DNA from: Symbiodinium natans
Lineage: Eukaryota > Sar > Dinophyceae > Suessiales > Symbiodiniaceae
Assembly (NCBI GenBank): GCA_905221605.1
Contig: CAJNDS010002228.1
Span: 374,001-438,000, forward strand
Reading direction: 5' to 3'
DNA length: 64,000 nt
The notes beneath the pieces are model-generated. The model was not told the DNA's origin. It ran no database searches and worked only from the letters and a program-made list of their open reading frames with translations. Below, in pieces: positions 41,850 to 52,913 of the stretch. Made by a program: the position numbers and the translations under genes. Numbering within the stretch: the stretch's first letter is position 1; each line of letters starts with the position of its first letter.

Positions 41850-42600
41850 CTATACATTCGCAAAGCTTTGTACGTACTGGCTTGCAGCGGGCGGCCAATT
41901 TGCTGTTTCAGCAATATCCGTCCACGTCTTCACCGCTGGAAAATTACAGGCTGCAAAACTGCGGAGTCGATCATCCCACTTCGTCAGCGGGCGACCGGGT
42001 CGACGATGTAGTTGTAACGCAAAATTTGCTTGCCAGTTGATTTCTGGACACCATTTGACAACAGCCGCGGCCCAATTGGGAATTCGCAACATTTGGAAAG
42101 CGAAGTTGTACTGACGTCGTGCAAGCTGGCGAGACCAGGTGTCCACAAGGTGTATGCGTAACGCTGCAACCAGTCTGTGTTTCATCCGACTCATAGTGCT
42201 GTGCCAATCTTCGTTTGCAACTCGCACCCAGCCAACCACACAGCGAAGCATTCGTCGTTGCAATGCATCCAGTGCATGAATTTGTGACAGAGTCAACGGC
42301 AATACGTGTAATCCAAACAGAACGGTTGGAGTCAAAAAACAAAAAAATCAATGCTGTATCGACAAATTTCAATTTCAACGCGATGGAGAAATGTTTGTTT
42401 GTAAGAATGTGACGGTGTTTGCGAAACTTTGCCCATCCCACTTGGAACCTATGTTTGAGTTCTGTCTGACTGCGGCATCGAGGATCTGCACTGATATGTC
42501 GTCCCAAGTAATTTGTGAACGTCGCCTGCAGTCAAAACCTCAACGATGTCGTCGCAAACATTGATGTACATGGGTCCGTCTATGTGGGCTGTAGTAATAA
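41850..42600 (-). pseudogene. LINE C-terminal region in two frames
   Basis: After the frame break the protein continues as LLGRHISADPRCRSQTELKH... to about 42350, then in another frame as VLFGLHVLPLTLSQIHALDA, LQRRMLRCVVGW and PGRPLTKWDDRLRSF, the usual 'thumb' and C-terminal end of this LINE type. Ends near 41850. Confidence 0.7.
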
Positions 42601-44120
42601 TTCGGTTTTTTGATGCATTCAAATGCAATCCGATCTTGCCAAGATTTTGCGTGCATCATGATGTCGTGAGCGTATCGGATGTTTGTGAGTCGTTCGACTG
42701 CTCCAACGTCAAGACCATGCTCCATCAGTCGTTGTGCCCACTGTCGGAAAGCGAGCTCCAAGCCAGCGTTGAACAAAGCGGGCGACATAACATCTCCCTG
42801 TTGGACCCCGCGTTGGATGTCAAATGGGGAACCCTTTTTCACTGATCCAGATTGTGAGCGGTACAATGTTTGCAATAAGTTGATGTAGCAGTCGGGCAAA
42901 CCCTGACATCGCAATGCTTCGAAAAGTGGTTTGAACTCGATGCGGTCAAAGGCCTTCTTCAAATCCAGACTGGCGCACCAAATGTCAAAATTCCACTCCA
43001 CAGCTTTGGACAAAACCGTGTCAAGAACAGCAAGCGCGTGATCCACTCCAAGTAATGACCGGAAACCCATTTGATCCCAACTCTGTTCACGCTCCAGTAG
43101 ATCTTGGATTCTCGTATGTACGAGCTTCGAAAAAATCTTGTAGGTGATTTTGAGAACGGCGATTGGTCTCCAGTTTGTTACCATAGACGAATCACCGGGT
43201 TTCGGCAGCATTTTGAAGAGGGAGTGTTGCCACGAAGATTCCAATCCGCCACTGGCCAACATGTTACACATGTTGTTGAAAATTTGAAGCAAGCATGGGT
43301 GAAGATCTCGGCCACCAAATTTGAACATCTCAACGACAAGACCACCGTCATCAGCCCCTCGCTGATTTTTCATGCGCTTCAGAACGGCCTGCAACTCCTC
43401 CAAAGAAAATGGCAAGATATCCGCAAATGAAGAGTGCGAGCTCTGCTCCCAGTCACTGTCGGTAGAGAATATACCACGAAGATATGAGGTAAAATCCTCC
43501 GTTGATGGTACTTCTTCAGGGTGATGTTGCTGAGAATGTTCGGGAGTACGAAGAAGTGATTCCAATCGCTTAAAATCACGACCCGACGATAAAATGTTCG
43601 TCATCTTGTCATTCAATTTGCGTCGCTGGTGCGCTCGAAGGACCTTCCGAATTTGTTTGGAAAGACGTGCGCGTTCAGCAACAGTTTTGCAATCACGACG
43701 ACGTCGGAGAAGAAGCTGAAAATTATGATTCGTCCATGGCTCTTCGAGGTCAGGAGCACGACATGAAGGGGCATTGACTTCCATTGCGGATGCGACAACC
43801 ACATCTTCCAAATCGAGAATGTTGTCTGGCTGTTTTTGTTGAAGCTTATCTCGAAGAGTTGCATGATAAGAACTCGGATTGTCCGGGAGCCAGCCTCGTA
43901 ATCCACATGGCTTTCCGCGTGGTCTGCGTGTGATCGGTGGCACTTGAACTCTGCAGCGTACGGCTCTATGATCGGAACCCATGTCAAGACTTGTCGTAGG
44001 CGCCGCATCTGAAGAATTGATATTGGAGCTGTGCATAATGAAATCAATTTGGCGTTTCACCCCACTGGAACTACAAAACGTCCATGAATCATCGTGCTGC
44101 GCGCGATTCGCGAGCACCAA
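42540..44120 (-). pseudogene. LINE endonuclease end and reverse transcriptase
   Basis: 526-codon frame. It starts in the endonuclease C-terminal part (MGSDHRAVRCRV, with the catalytic SDH), continues through a linker to the reverse transcriptase: LPKPGDSSMVTNWRPIAVL (region 1), CASLDLKKAFDRIEF (motif A, Asp present), GVQQGDVMSPALFN (motif B) and NIRYAHDIMMH, where the expected YADD of motif C is YAHD. Loss of the first motif-C Asp should abolish activity. The frame leaves the protein near 42605 at a run of six T. Confidence 0.8.
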
Positions 44121-44145
44121 TGAATTATATAAAAAAAAATATTTA

Positions 44146-44646
44146 TCAAGTCTGCAAACACGTCACCTCGCACTCCCACATGTTGCTGTGTGTTGAAGTC
44201 CCCACCAAGAACAACTTTGTACGTGCCTCGGCAAGGATAAGTCGCAACTGTTCATATACATCGCAAAGATCAGCATACGGGTACCCGGCATGTGGCATAT
44301 AACAAGCAATGAATCGGTGGATACCATCGACGTTGACATCAACATGTATAATACGCTTGCCAATGGCCGAAACTCTTTTGACATGTTGCGCATGATGAGC
44401 ATGCAATAGAACAGCAACGCCTGCTGAACCTGCATGCTGTTGCGTGGTATATAAACGATGACCGTCTTGTAATTTGCAGTCTCCATGTGCGCGGCGTGTT
44501 TCACTGAATAACACCACATCCCAATCGCAAGTTGATAATTCACTCAGCATCTCCGCAAGCCTGTTTGACGTGTGCAAACGAGCATTCTTGGAAAAAACCC
44601 ATAAATGTGTCTGTGCCTGAATTGCGTCAATAGTCGGCTTATCCAC
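44146..44646 (-). pseudogene. LINE endonuclease domain, N-terminal part
   Basis: AP-endonuclease-like fold: DVVLFSETRR holds the catalytic Glu, GSAGVAVLLHAHHA and RFIACYMPHAGYP fit the following strands. The motif that should read 'GGDFN' is LVGTSTHSN, so the catalytic Asp/Asn pair is lost. The frame stops at the A-run near 44130; the rest of the domain (SDHRAV, about 43980) is in the next frame. Confidence 0.7.
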
Positions 44647-45330
44647 TTTGAAAACAGGTGTGTGACCTGAAGTGCGCGACTGTGTTGGTGAAACTGTTGG
44701 ACCCGAACGGAGTTGTCCCTATGAAGTGGCCTCGGCCACTCCCGATTTGCTTTTGCCACGACCCTTGGCCCCACCCATCTTCTGTAAGGAGTTGCTTGCA
44801 CGGGCTCAGAGCTGCTTGAGTTCCTCGCTTGTCTGCAGATCCTCCCATTGCGCCCATGTATCTACCAATTGCATTGCATGTGCGTACCCACGATGGATAG
44901 CTTGAGGACCAGGGAAGAACCCACTTTGAGCTGACTATAATCATCATCGATTTCAATCTCTCGTTTCATGAAACCCCAGTCGCCCGACCATGACGGCAGA
45001 GGGAAAAAGGTCCGCGAAAAAAACAAAGAAGTGTTTCGTACCATGTCCGGCGATGTTAGGCCCTCAGTAAAATATGTGGGCGCATTCGTCTGTTATATAT
45101 ATATATAGACAAAGTGTCACTGATCTTGTTTTGCGTCGCTGACACTTTCTGAAGGTGTCGATGCAAGCTCCGGTGTGACAAGCAGTCCACCCATCCCCTG
45201 CAGCAGGTCAGACGAAAGTCCAAAAAAAAGATCCATTACCAGGAGCTCGGCTGCAAGAATGTCCGCCCAACACACAGCAAACTCAAGTTGAGCATCCCAG
45301 TAGTCGCTCCATCATCCCCTCAAGCACAAA

Positions 45331-46500
45331 TTGTCCTTCAACCAACCCCGAACCACGCACCGCTGTTGCAAAAAAACAAATGCAGAGGGCGTTGCCCCGG
45401 CGGCCTATTGGGCTGCGTGGGCGGATGCGTTGCCCGTGGCGCCCCGACGCCGCAGAGCGATGCTTGCAGGAACTCGCGGCCGGTGCGCGAGCAGGCGCGC
45501 CCTGCTTGCAGGCCCTTACCGCCCAGGGCTGGTCGGACAGGCCAGCCTGGCGAGCGTGTGTCGACAGAGCGCGGCCGCCGCCCGAGCCCGCAAATGAGCC
45601 GGGTCTTGGGGGATCGGGCTGGCATGGGCTGGCAACGTAGTGCAGTTCTCGCACTTCACACCTCCTTTCGAGAACACACGATGTTGCCGGCTTTGACCCC
45701 TGACGCCCGCGCCATGTTGCGGTCCCAGTCAGGCCCACATGCGGGGTTTTGGCTTCGTGCTATCCCCGCGCACCCAGCTGCCGAGCTCACCCCGGACCTG
45801 ATGCACCTCGCCCTGCGGCGCCGCCTCCGACTCCCCTTGCCGATTGCCCGAGCCCGCTGCGGAGGGGTTGGCTTGCCAGGCTGCCGTGGGCGAGTTGATG
45901 TGTTGGGGGACCACTTCGCGGCTTGTCCGCGCACCGGCCCCATAGCACGACGTGGCTTCGTGCTCGAGCAGGCGTGGGTGCAGGTCGCGCGTGAGGCGGT
46001 CGGCCCGGAAGGGCGAGTGGTACCGCAGCAGTGGCTCGCCGATACGACCGCGGTAGGTGTGCGGCCGGATGACCGACGGCGCCTTGATCTCGTCATCTAT
46101 GGCGCAACCCAGCTGTGACGCGACGCTCGTGTCCCCGCTCGGGCGGGATGGCAGACCCACCCGCGGCGCCGCTGACCGCGACGGTGCCGCACTATAGAGG
46201 CGGCTGCACGACGCAAACACGCGCGCTGCCCTGAACTTTCCCTCGGGGGGCCACAGCGCCTGTGCGTGTTGGCTGCCGAAGTCGGAGGGCGCTGGAACGA
46301 CGAGTCCCAACGTCTGTTCAAACAGCTCATCCGACTGCGCGCGCGCACCGGCCGTCCTTCGAGCGGCTGCCGGCCATGGCTGGGCGCGCCGGTGGTGGAG
46401 TGCGTTGTCTGTTGCCGTGCAGCGCGCCCTGTGCAGCGCCGCGCTCGGCGAGTGGACGATGCCCCCCCTCCCAGGGCAGGTTGACGCACAGCCTCTAGCG
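45331..46500 (+). pseudogene. GC-rich LINE C-terminal part, plus strand
   Basis: AYWAAWADALPV (45400), MLRSQSGPHAGFWLRAIP (45715), ALRRRLRLPLPIARARC (45810), GDHFAACPRTG (45910), then AWVQVAREAVGPEGRVVPQQ, VRPDDRRRLDLVIYGA and GGRWNDESQRLFKQLIRLRA. These follow the order of the family's C-terminal region. The longest frame is 45288-46118; the part after 46118 is in another frame. It lacks the polymerase domain. Confidence 0.65.
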
Positions 46501-46799
46501 ACGGTGCTCGACCTCGCTGAGCACCCGGCGCCCAGTCGGCTCCCTCTACGGTGAGCCGTCGTAGGTAGTCGGGCTTCCGGCCAGTAGGCGTTTGGGACGG
46601 CGGATTCGGCGGAAAAAGGTGCGCGGAAAAAATTGAAAGGAAAACATTTTCTTGGGAACAAAACTTGCCAGGACGTTCTCAGCTTGCTTCCCAGTGTAAT
46701 ATATTTCACCCCATTAAAAAATCTGTCAGCCGAATAGTCACAGGAACAATGTGCACCCCTTCACATCCGAGGGGTCAAGCTCAGATTCTGCATTTTCTG

Positions 46800-46838
46800 C
46801 TCGGGTTGGGGGGGGGGGGGGGGGGGGGGGGGGGCGGG
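46800..46838 (+). repeat. Poly-G run
   Basis: A run of about 30 G interrupted by one C near its right end. Confidence 0.9.
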
Positions 46839-46977
46839 GGCCAAAATGGAATCAGCATTTTCGACCGCCAGCGTGGGCACCTGACTGTGAGCGCAGCAGT
46901 GATGCAGTGATGCAGTGCACGGGCATCGGCCCGGAGGCTGAGGAAGAGGCGCTCGCGAAGGACGTGTTCGAGGCATT

Positions 46978-47317
46978 TTAATTCTTCCCATGTGATTCTT
47001 CATACGGAATTGGGGCGAATGTGTTATTATTTCGGCAAGTAACAAAATTTTTTTTAAGAATACCGCGTCTTGATGTTTGCACAATTGAAACGCGAGCGGT
47101 ACGCACCGCGCTTGATGTCATCAACCCACTTGAAGTTGGAAAAAAATGCATTTGCGCGGAATTGCGGATGTGAGTTTCGGTGTTGCAGCTGCGTTTCCAC
47201 AAGGGTCGCCATTTGCACATCCCTGGTTTTTCCACATCGCGCGGATCCAAGGGAGTGTCCAGCAAATCTACCATGTAACACAGATGCGTCTGCTCTCATT
47301 GACCGCAACGTGCCCAT
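46978..47317 (-). pseudogene. Possible copia-type polyprotein scrap
   Basis: Two minus-strand frames carry FKWVDDIKRGAYRSRFNCA, then NIKTRYS and, after a T-run, NTFAPIPYEESH. The order resembles the start of a Ty1/copia reverse transcriptase ('..K.R..A..F...... FAP.P..E..'). Short and frame-broken, so tentative. Confidence 0.3.
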
Positions 47318-47399
47318 TCTTGGATTTTATACAATGCGTCACTGCTTGCGCTGCACTTTGGGTGCAGCATCGCTGGATGTTGCATGGCACAATTGCATC

Positions 47400-47905
47400 A
47401 GGCATGATAGGAGGCCTGGCTCACCGTCAGCCGCCTCGCCCAGCCCGCCCAAGCAACCTGCGCAGCGTCCGCTGCCATCCGCAGGACGTTGCGCCTTCGA
47501 ACTCGCGCACAAGCCGGTCTGCAATTTCCGGGCAACGTTGGCACAGAACCGGGAGCGCATCCGCTCATGCAGCCCAATAAGCTGCTGGCGACACCCGCTC
47601 AGCTGGTAAGGGGCCTAGACCTCCAAGGCTCGGCGGCGGGAAAGCGACCTCGCGAGCAGTCGCCCTCGCCGGGGCCCGCTCGCCAGTAGGCGTTCGACAA
47701 CGGCCCATACATGCCCAGACTGCGTCATCGTGCGCGCGGGCATACGGCAGGATGTCTGCCGGGAAGATTTGTTTTTTGTTTCTCCGCCCTTTTTTTACGC
47801 CGGTCACGGGAGCAGGTGTTGCGCGCGAGGCGCTGTGCAGAAAGCAAGCCAAAGCCAAGCGTTTTAGAAATCGGGCAGGCGCTTCATTTCCTACATTTAT
47901 CATAA
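47400..47905 (-). pseudogene. GC-rich LINE fragment, minus strand
   Basis: PSLGGLGPLPAERVSPAAYWAA (in part) and, in another frame, CASSKAQRPADGSGRC with Gly-rich continuation, like the region before LRSQSGPHAG in the 45-kb fragment. No catalytic domain. Confidence 0.5.
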
Positions 47906-47939
47906 TAACGAGGTATCGGTGATCTCTGCCCCTTGCCGT

Positions 47940-48410
47940 TGCAGCCTGGTATGCAGCATGCTCCGCTGCCTTCTCGACCGCGTGGAGGCTGTGCTGCCGC
48001 CGGAGACTGCACGAGCTGCGCAGCTAGCCCTGCGCTTTGGTGGACTCGGCTTGCGGGCGTGAGCCGCGACCGCTAATTGTGCTGCCTGCCCCACTTGTCG
48101 GAAGCAAACCAACCGCCTTCGAGAGTTGAGCCACCCGCTGTTCCAAAGGTCGTGGCCCGTTGCCTGGCTGGCAGCGACATGCCGTTCTCGCATTGCTCGA
48201 GAACGCCAGATGGTGCCAGCCTTGACCCCGCCTGCTCGCGCCCTCGTCCAGTCCCAGTCCGGTCAGCATGCCGGCATGTGGCTTGCGGCGACTCTTTCCG
48301 ATGCAGCGTCCACCCTCATGCCTGTGGTGCGGAAATGTGCAGAAGGCCGCCACGGCTGGGGGGCTGAGTTTGATGCATGCGGGGACCGCTTGCGGGAAAA
48401 GATGCGGTCA
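47940..48410 (+). pseudogene. GC-rich LINE fragment, plus strand
   Basis: LPPETARAAQLALRFGGLGL (48000-48055, ending in TGA), then ALTPPARALVQSQSGQHAG and MWLAATLSDAAS in the frame 48126-48524. Same family as 45331-46500 and tail-to-head with the minus fragment on its left. Confidence 0.55.
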
Positions 48411-48529
48411 AGAAGAACGCAACCAAGAAGAACAGTGATTTCGGGAGCATGCCTGCCATGTAATGTTGTCAGTCATGTGTCATTAACCAGTGCTGTGGGG
48501 GTTCCAGGCTCCAGTTTTACTTAGTTCCG

Positions 48530-49440
48530 AGCCGATTTCTTTATATCGGTGATGCAGCCCACTGCCATCACTGCCGCACTCGCAGAATTAAGCGCCTTAA
48601 TCCCTAAAGTATGATGTGTGTTTTAGCATCCAGTTGTAATCTTAGAAGGCTTACAAGACTTAAGAGTCTTCGCCATGCCGCGTCGCCAGCAACAGAGATG
48701 ATTTCCCAAGGTGCCTTTGCAATCCCATCGGAGCTTGAGGATGTACAAGCTTCCTGTACGCATTGCGGTCAGTGCAACATGATGATATCCGGCAGTTCCT
48801 TCATGGAACTGGCGGAATTCCTGCTGGGCCCTGTAAAAAAGGAAATGAGTTGGGGTCTTGGGGTGCTGCGCATGTCGACAGGAAAGTTCATCCTGCTGAC
48901 AGCCCTCAGAATCGCCCTCTGCGACCAATGCGCCTACGTCCTCCCTGCCTGTTTTCAACAGCGTGAAGTTTTAAGATTGGCTGCGTTCGGCAGTTTTTAG
49001 CAATCTTCGGTAATTGGCAATCTTCGGAAAAAAACTCAAGCGGGTGGCAAGTTCAGAAAATTGGTTGGTTGTACTTGCCACACAATAATCTCATAACTTG
49101 TTCCGCATTGAAAGCACTTGTGTGCATGCAGGTCAGTCTCACTCGCGATTGCCTATTCGACGGTGGCGTGCTCGTACGTGATGTGCCACTCGACGAGTGC
49201 CCCTCGCAGGCAGCATTGGCCATGGAACTTTGTAGTATTCATGATGTGACCGGGGTCAGCCACTTCGAGATTCCCGGTTATAAACCATGCCAAACACATG
49301 AGCAACGCAATTTCTAGTTCAATATTCTTCGATTGCTGTCATTGCTCGCTACAAATAAGAAACAAGAAAGAATCGGAGTAGGTGTAGCGCTAAAGGAGGT
49401 GTGTTGTTTATGGGCGGAAGCAGGACAACTATGGAGACGG
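48530..49440. other. Region before the Ser/Thr gene, possible exons
   Basis: A frame at about 49130-49317 (after CATGCAG) reads VSLTRDCLFDGGVLVRDVP then LDECPSQAALAMELCSIHDV; it is protein-like with three Cys and could be an upstream exon of the Ser/Thr-rich gene. The frame 48611-49000 is less convincing. No other signal. Confidence 0.35.
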
Positions 49441-49477
49441 TTGGCAGCAATGCTTGGCCAGTGACCCAACAATCAGC

Positions 49478-49530
49478 CGAGGCACCACAAGCACGACAAC
49501 AACTTCGACAACGCGTGCCCTTTGCAATGA
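49478..49530 (+). CDS. Ser/Thr-rich gene, possible upstream exon
   Basis: CAG at 49474-49477 is followed by RGTTSTTTTSTTR in Thr-rich code like the later exons. Limits uncertain. Confidence 0.35.
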
Positions 49531-49708
49531 CATTCTGTGTACGCTTGCTGCGTGAGATCGCGCGAGCTTAGCCTTAGTTTGCCGCCCAAACATCTCTTGC
49601 GGCCCTTGAGCCGGCAACGCATCTTTCAAAAATTGCCTATAGCTGCCTAAAACTCATGTGCCGGTCATGATAAAAATAGCTTGTTTTTGCAAGCTTGACC
49701 CTGTGTAG

Positions 49709-49792
49709 GGATCTCAAAGAAGGTACTGCATCGTCCATTACCACCACTGTTTCGACAGTGACATCTACTTCCCAGACATCGAGCCGGACAAG
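49709..49792 (+). CDS. Ser/Thr-rich gene, exon
   Basis: TAG|G acceptor; DLKEGTASSITTTVSTVTST followed by SQTSSRTR. Ends in phase 2 at ACAAG|GA, which would be a GA donor at 49793, and the next exon at 50259 starts in phase 2. Confidence 0.5.
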
Positions 49793-50258
49793 GAGAAGTA
49801 GTTTAGTTGACAGGACGTGTCGAGGTGAAATCCAGGAAGTCGGTGCGGGGTGTACGCTAAAGCTGGATGCTCGCAAGTCGCAGCTGCTTTGAGCTGATTA
49901 AAGTCGCCGTTACTAGATGTTACGAGGCTTTAGAATTGGATGTTTTCGGCCAGAGTGGTGCCAATGTCAAGACCCCCTCGAGCCACCGGAGCTCCATCGA
50001 AGGAGGTTGGTATTCCTGTGCAGCTTACGATGCTCAGAGATTCGCAAATAGTTGAACACGTGCCATCCTTATTCAAATCCAGGAAGTTTTCTGAACGCAG
50101 CTTGTGAGGTGTCGCAGGTACTCACTGCAAGTAGCCGTTTATCAGACATCTACCCGGCTTTGCTTATTTCTTCCCCTGCGCGAGACCGATGTGAGCTTCC
50201 ATTGAAGAGGTGTAGGTGTGCACCGGGACGCTTTTGTGTCGCTTGTTGGCCCCGGCAG

Positions 50259-50343
50259 GACGAGCACCCAGACGACCACGACGACAAGTTCTTCGGCAAC
50301 TTCGTCGACAACTACCACAGTGACTGGGCCGAAAGACAACACA
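50259..50343 (+). CDS. Ser/Thr-rich gene, exon
   Basis: GCAG|G acceptor at 50257-50258; TSTQTTTTTSSSATSSTTTT then VTGPKDNT, ending in phase 0 at ACA|GT (50344). A 95-bp intron leads to 50439. Confidence 0.55.
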
Positions 50344-50438
50344 GTGAGAGAAATTCTTGCCTGTGCTCGATTTCTTTGTCCAAGCGCAAGGACACTGGGT
50401 GAATTCCGCAGCAGCGCATGCTAGGATGCGTAACCAAG

Positions 50439-51721
50439 GTGAGCACGTCCAGCACAACTCGCACCTTCACTTCCACATCCACAGCCAGTACGAGTGTATC
50501 GAGCACTTCATCGGGCACTTCAACAACTGCAACTAGCACAAGCAGCAAGACGACCACCACGACAGGTACTACTAGGACCGTCACCTCCACCAGCACCACT
50601 GCCAGCAAGACTAGCACCAGCACTGCGACGGAGACAACTAGCATCACCAGCACAAGCACAGAAACAAGCAGCACTACGGCTAGCACCAGCGCCACAACAA
50701 GCCGCAGCACCACTTCAACTTTCACCAGCACAAGAAGTGATACGACAAGTACCACAACCATCAGCTCCACCGTGACCACAAGCAGAACCACCACTACCAC
50801 AAGCCAAACCCGCACATCCACAACTCTGACAGGAACAGTGACAAGCACCAGCACGATTTCGAGCAGCACCACGTCCAGGACTGAGACGAGCACCACCAGC
50901 TCTACCAGTACCACCATGACTTCAACAATCACGGCCACCACTACCACCAGCAGCACAAGCCGATCCTCGACGATAACCTCCACTACCAGCCACACAAGCA
51001 CATCCACAACAGTGACAAGCAGCATGACTAGCGGCACAACGACATCAACTTCACGGACCAGCACTACCAGCAAAACAAGCACAAGCATCACCACGTCGAG
51101 CACAGTAACAAGTACCACTACGGGGAGCACCAGCATTTCCACCAGCCGCAGCACCACCTCTACCGTGTCGCATACTGCCACAGGTACGACCACCTTCAGC
51201 ACTACCGTGACCGTTAGCAGAACGACGACAAGCCAAACCAACACACGCACAACACTGACACGAACAGCAACAAGCACCAGCGAAACATCGACCAGGACCA
51301 CGTCCATGACCAAGACTAGCACCACCAGTTTCACAGGTACCATCACGACTGCAACAATCACGACCACAATTTCCAGAACCAGTACAAGCCGAACAGCAAC
51401 CTCTTCCACAGCTACAGCTACTTCGACAAGCACCTCCCATACTGTGAGCAGGACAAGCTCCAGCCAGACCAGCTCAGAAACGTCCACAAGCAGCAGCAGC
51501 TCTGTGAGTCAAACAGTGACCACCACAAAAACCTCCACTGTAACCACATCAGCCACATCTTCGACAACGTTTCTGAGTACAACTTCCGGCACATCGACAA
51601 GGACTGCAACAGCAACTGCTACTAGCACGGCAGTGACGGTAACTTCAACATCCAGAAGTATGACTTCGACCAGCACCACCTCAAGCGCCACTGTCTCAAG
51701 TATCACTATGTCAAGCACCAC
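50439..51721 (+). CDS. Ser/Thr-rich mucin-like protein, large exon
   Basis: About 427 codons of almost only Ser and Thr with scattered Arg, Ile, Val and a few Gly/Pro (VSTSSTTRTFTSTSTAST...). It has no fixed repeat unit but an (S/T)-(S/T)-T rhythm built from AGC, ACA, ACG and ACC codons. Such a segment would be heavily O-glycosylated in an extracellular or cell-wall protein; that is inference. It ends in phase 2 at AC|GT (51722). The intron 51722-52018 (297 bp) restores the frame exactly. The long Val/Leu-rich minus-strand frame here is the antisense of this repeat. Confidence 0.7.
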
Positions 51722-52018
51722 GTGTCTTCGCCGGCTTTATTTAGGGGGTCTCACAAGCATTTTCAGATGCTTCTGCAGCTTTCAGTTTTTCAGGGCTGTG
51801 CAAGATCCGACATGCGACGCCATGAAGCAGTGAAGGTCTCTCAGCACCTCAAGCAGTCGCACCACTTCCACCACCGCAAGCACTTCCAGGACAAGAGCTC
51901 GGCTTCGGTGTGCTATTGGTAGCAAGTAAGATGGTTGAGGCTCGTGATTTGGGACTGTGCTCTCTTGTGCTCCTTGTCTCACTGCCAGGGTGCTTGATTC
52001 AACGGTTCAATGATTCAG

Positions 52019-52219
52019 GACATTTACATCAACCGGCAGCACGACATTGTCATCAACAAGCATTTCATTAACAAGCACCTCGTCAACAAGCAGCACCAGC
52101 ATATCAACTAGCATGACTAGCACGACGACACCTACAACGTCCACAAGTAGATCAAGCACGTCCACCAGCGGCACATCTTCAAGCACAACCTCTAAAAGTA
52201 CTTCTTCGACAGCAACAAG
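52019..52219 (+). CDS. Ser/Thr-rich gene, exon
   Basis: CAG|G acceptor, phase 2; TFTSTGSTTLSSTSISLTST and on in the same style, ending ACAAG|GC, a GC donor at 52220-52221. The 173-bp intron (to 52392) contains a TA repeat (52293-52312). Confidence 0.65.
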
Positions 52220-52392
52220 GCCCGGGAATGGAAAGTGAGAGCGAACCTGCCGCGTAGCAAGTCCCTGCACAGTTTGCACACAAATACATCTCTATATATA
52301 TATATATATATGCCACTATTGAATTATTGAGCACACTTTGTGAGTCATGAGTATGGTCTTGTCAGCTACATAGATAGAGTGAAAACCTGTAG

Positions 52393-52785
52393 TTCCACGT
52401 CACGCTCATCGACATCCACAAGCGGCACATCCTCGTCGACCATATCCAGCACCACATCAACCACGGCCAGCTCCACAATATCGACCAGCACAAGTATCAC
52501 CACATCGAGCTCCACCGCAACGACCTCCACCAGTACCTCAACCGGCACTAGCAGCACCACCGTTAGCACCAGCACCACGTCCACAACCATCACCACCACT
52601 ACGAGTACATCCACGACCACGAGCACTAGAACTTCTACCACATCAAGCTCAACGACTTTTTCTTCTAGCTCAACTACTAGTACTTCCGCGAGCAGCACCA
52701 GCACGTCAACAAGCACGAAGACCAGCAGCAGCACAACAAGAACCACCAGCTCAACTACCTCCACTTCCTCGTCGTCGACCACAAG
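52393..52785 (+). CDS. Ser/Thr-rich gene, exon
   Basis: TGTAG acceptor; the joined codon is AGT, then STSRSSTSTSGTSSSTISS and on. Ends ACAAG|GT at 52786, phase 2. The 128-bp intron carries ordinary sequence with normal amino-acid composition in all frames, in sharp contrast to the exons. Confidence 0.7.
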
Positions 52786-52913
52786 GTCGGGACCCTGCCA
52801 CCAATTTCAGTGTTGTGCAAAGTACCGCTTGGGGCAGTTGTTATGTTCAGCGAATGGCGTTGCAGTAGTCGCCATGCTACAGTCGAGCGTTCTGCAAAAT
52901 CCCCCATATTCAG

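Larger units (their letters stand above)
41844..44900 (-). mobile_element. Nearly full-length LINE (non-LTR retrotransposon), frame-broken
   Basis: About 3.05 kb on the minus strand with the order endonuclease, reverse transcriptase, C-terminal region. Its GC content is lower and its protein family differs from the GC-rich LINE fragments on both sides. The 5' part includes a Lys/Gly-rich stretch (KMGGAKGRGKSKSGVAEAT, about 44740) typical of the start of such ORFs. Frame breaks at runs of A/T near 44125, 42605 and 42350 and a changed catalytic motif indicate a dead copy, although single-base assembly errors in homopolymers could add to this. No poly-A tail or target duplication was found. Confidence 0.8.

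Noticed and set aside
46800-47000. LTR or poly-purine tract of a retrovirus-like element near the copia-like scrap
   Set aside because: The poly-G run is one of many in the window and no paired long terminal repeats were found.
50312-51487. Val/Leu-rich minus-strand frames opposite the Ser/Thr repeats (also 53379-55286)
   Set aside because: Antisense of AGC/ACA/ACG/ACC codons; splits at the introns of the plus-strand gene.
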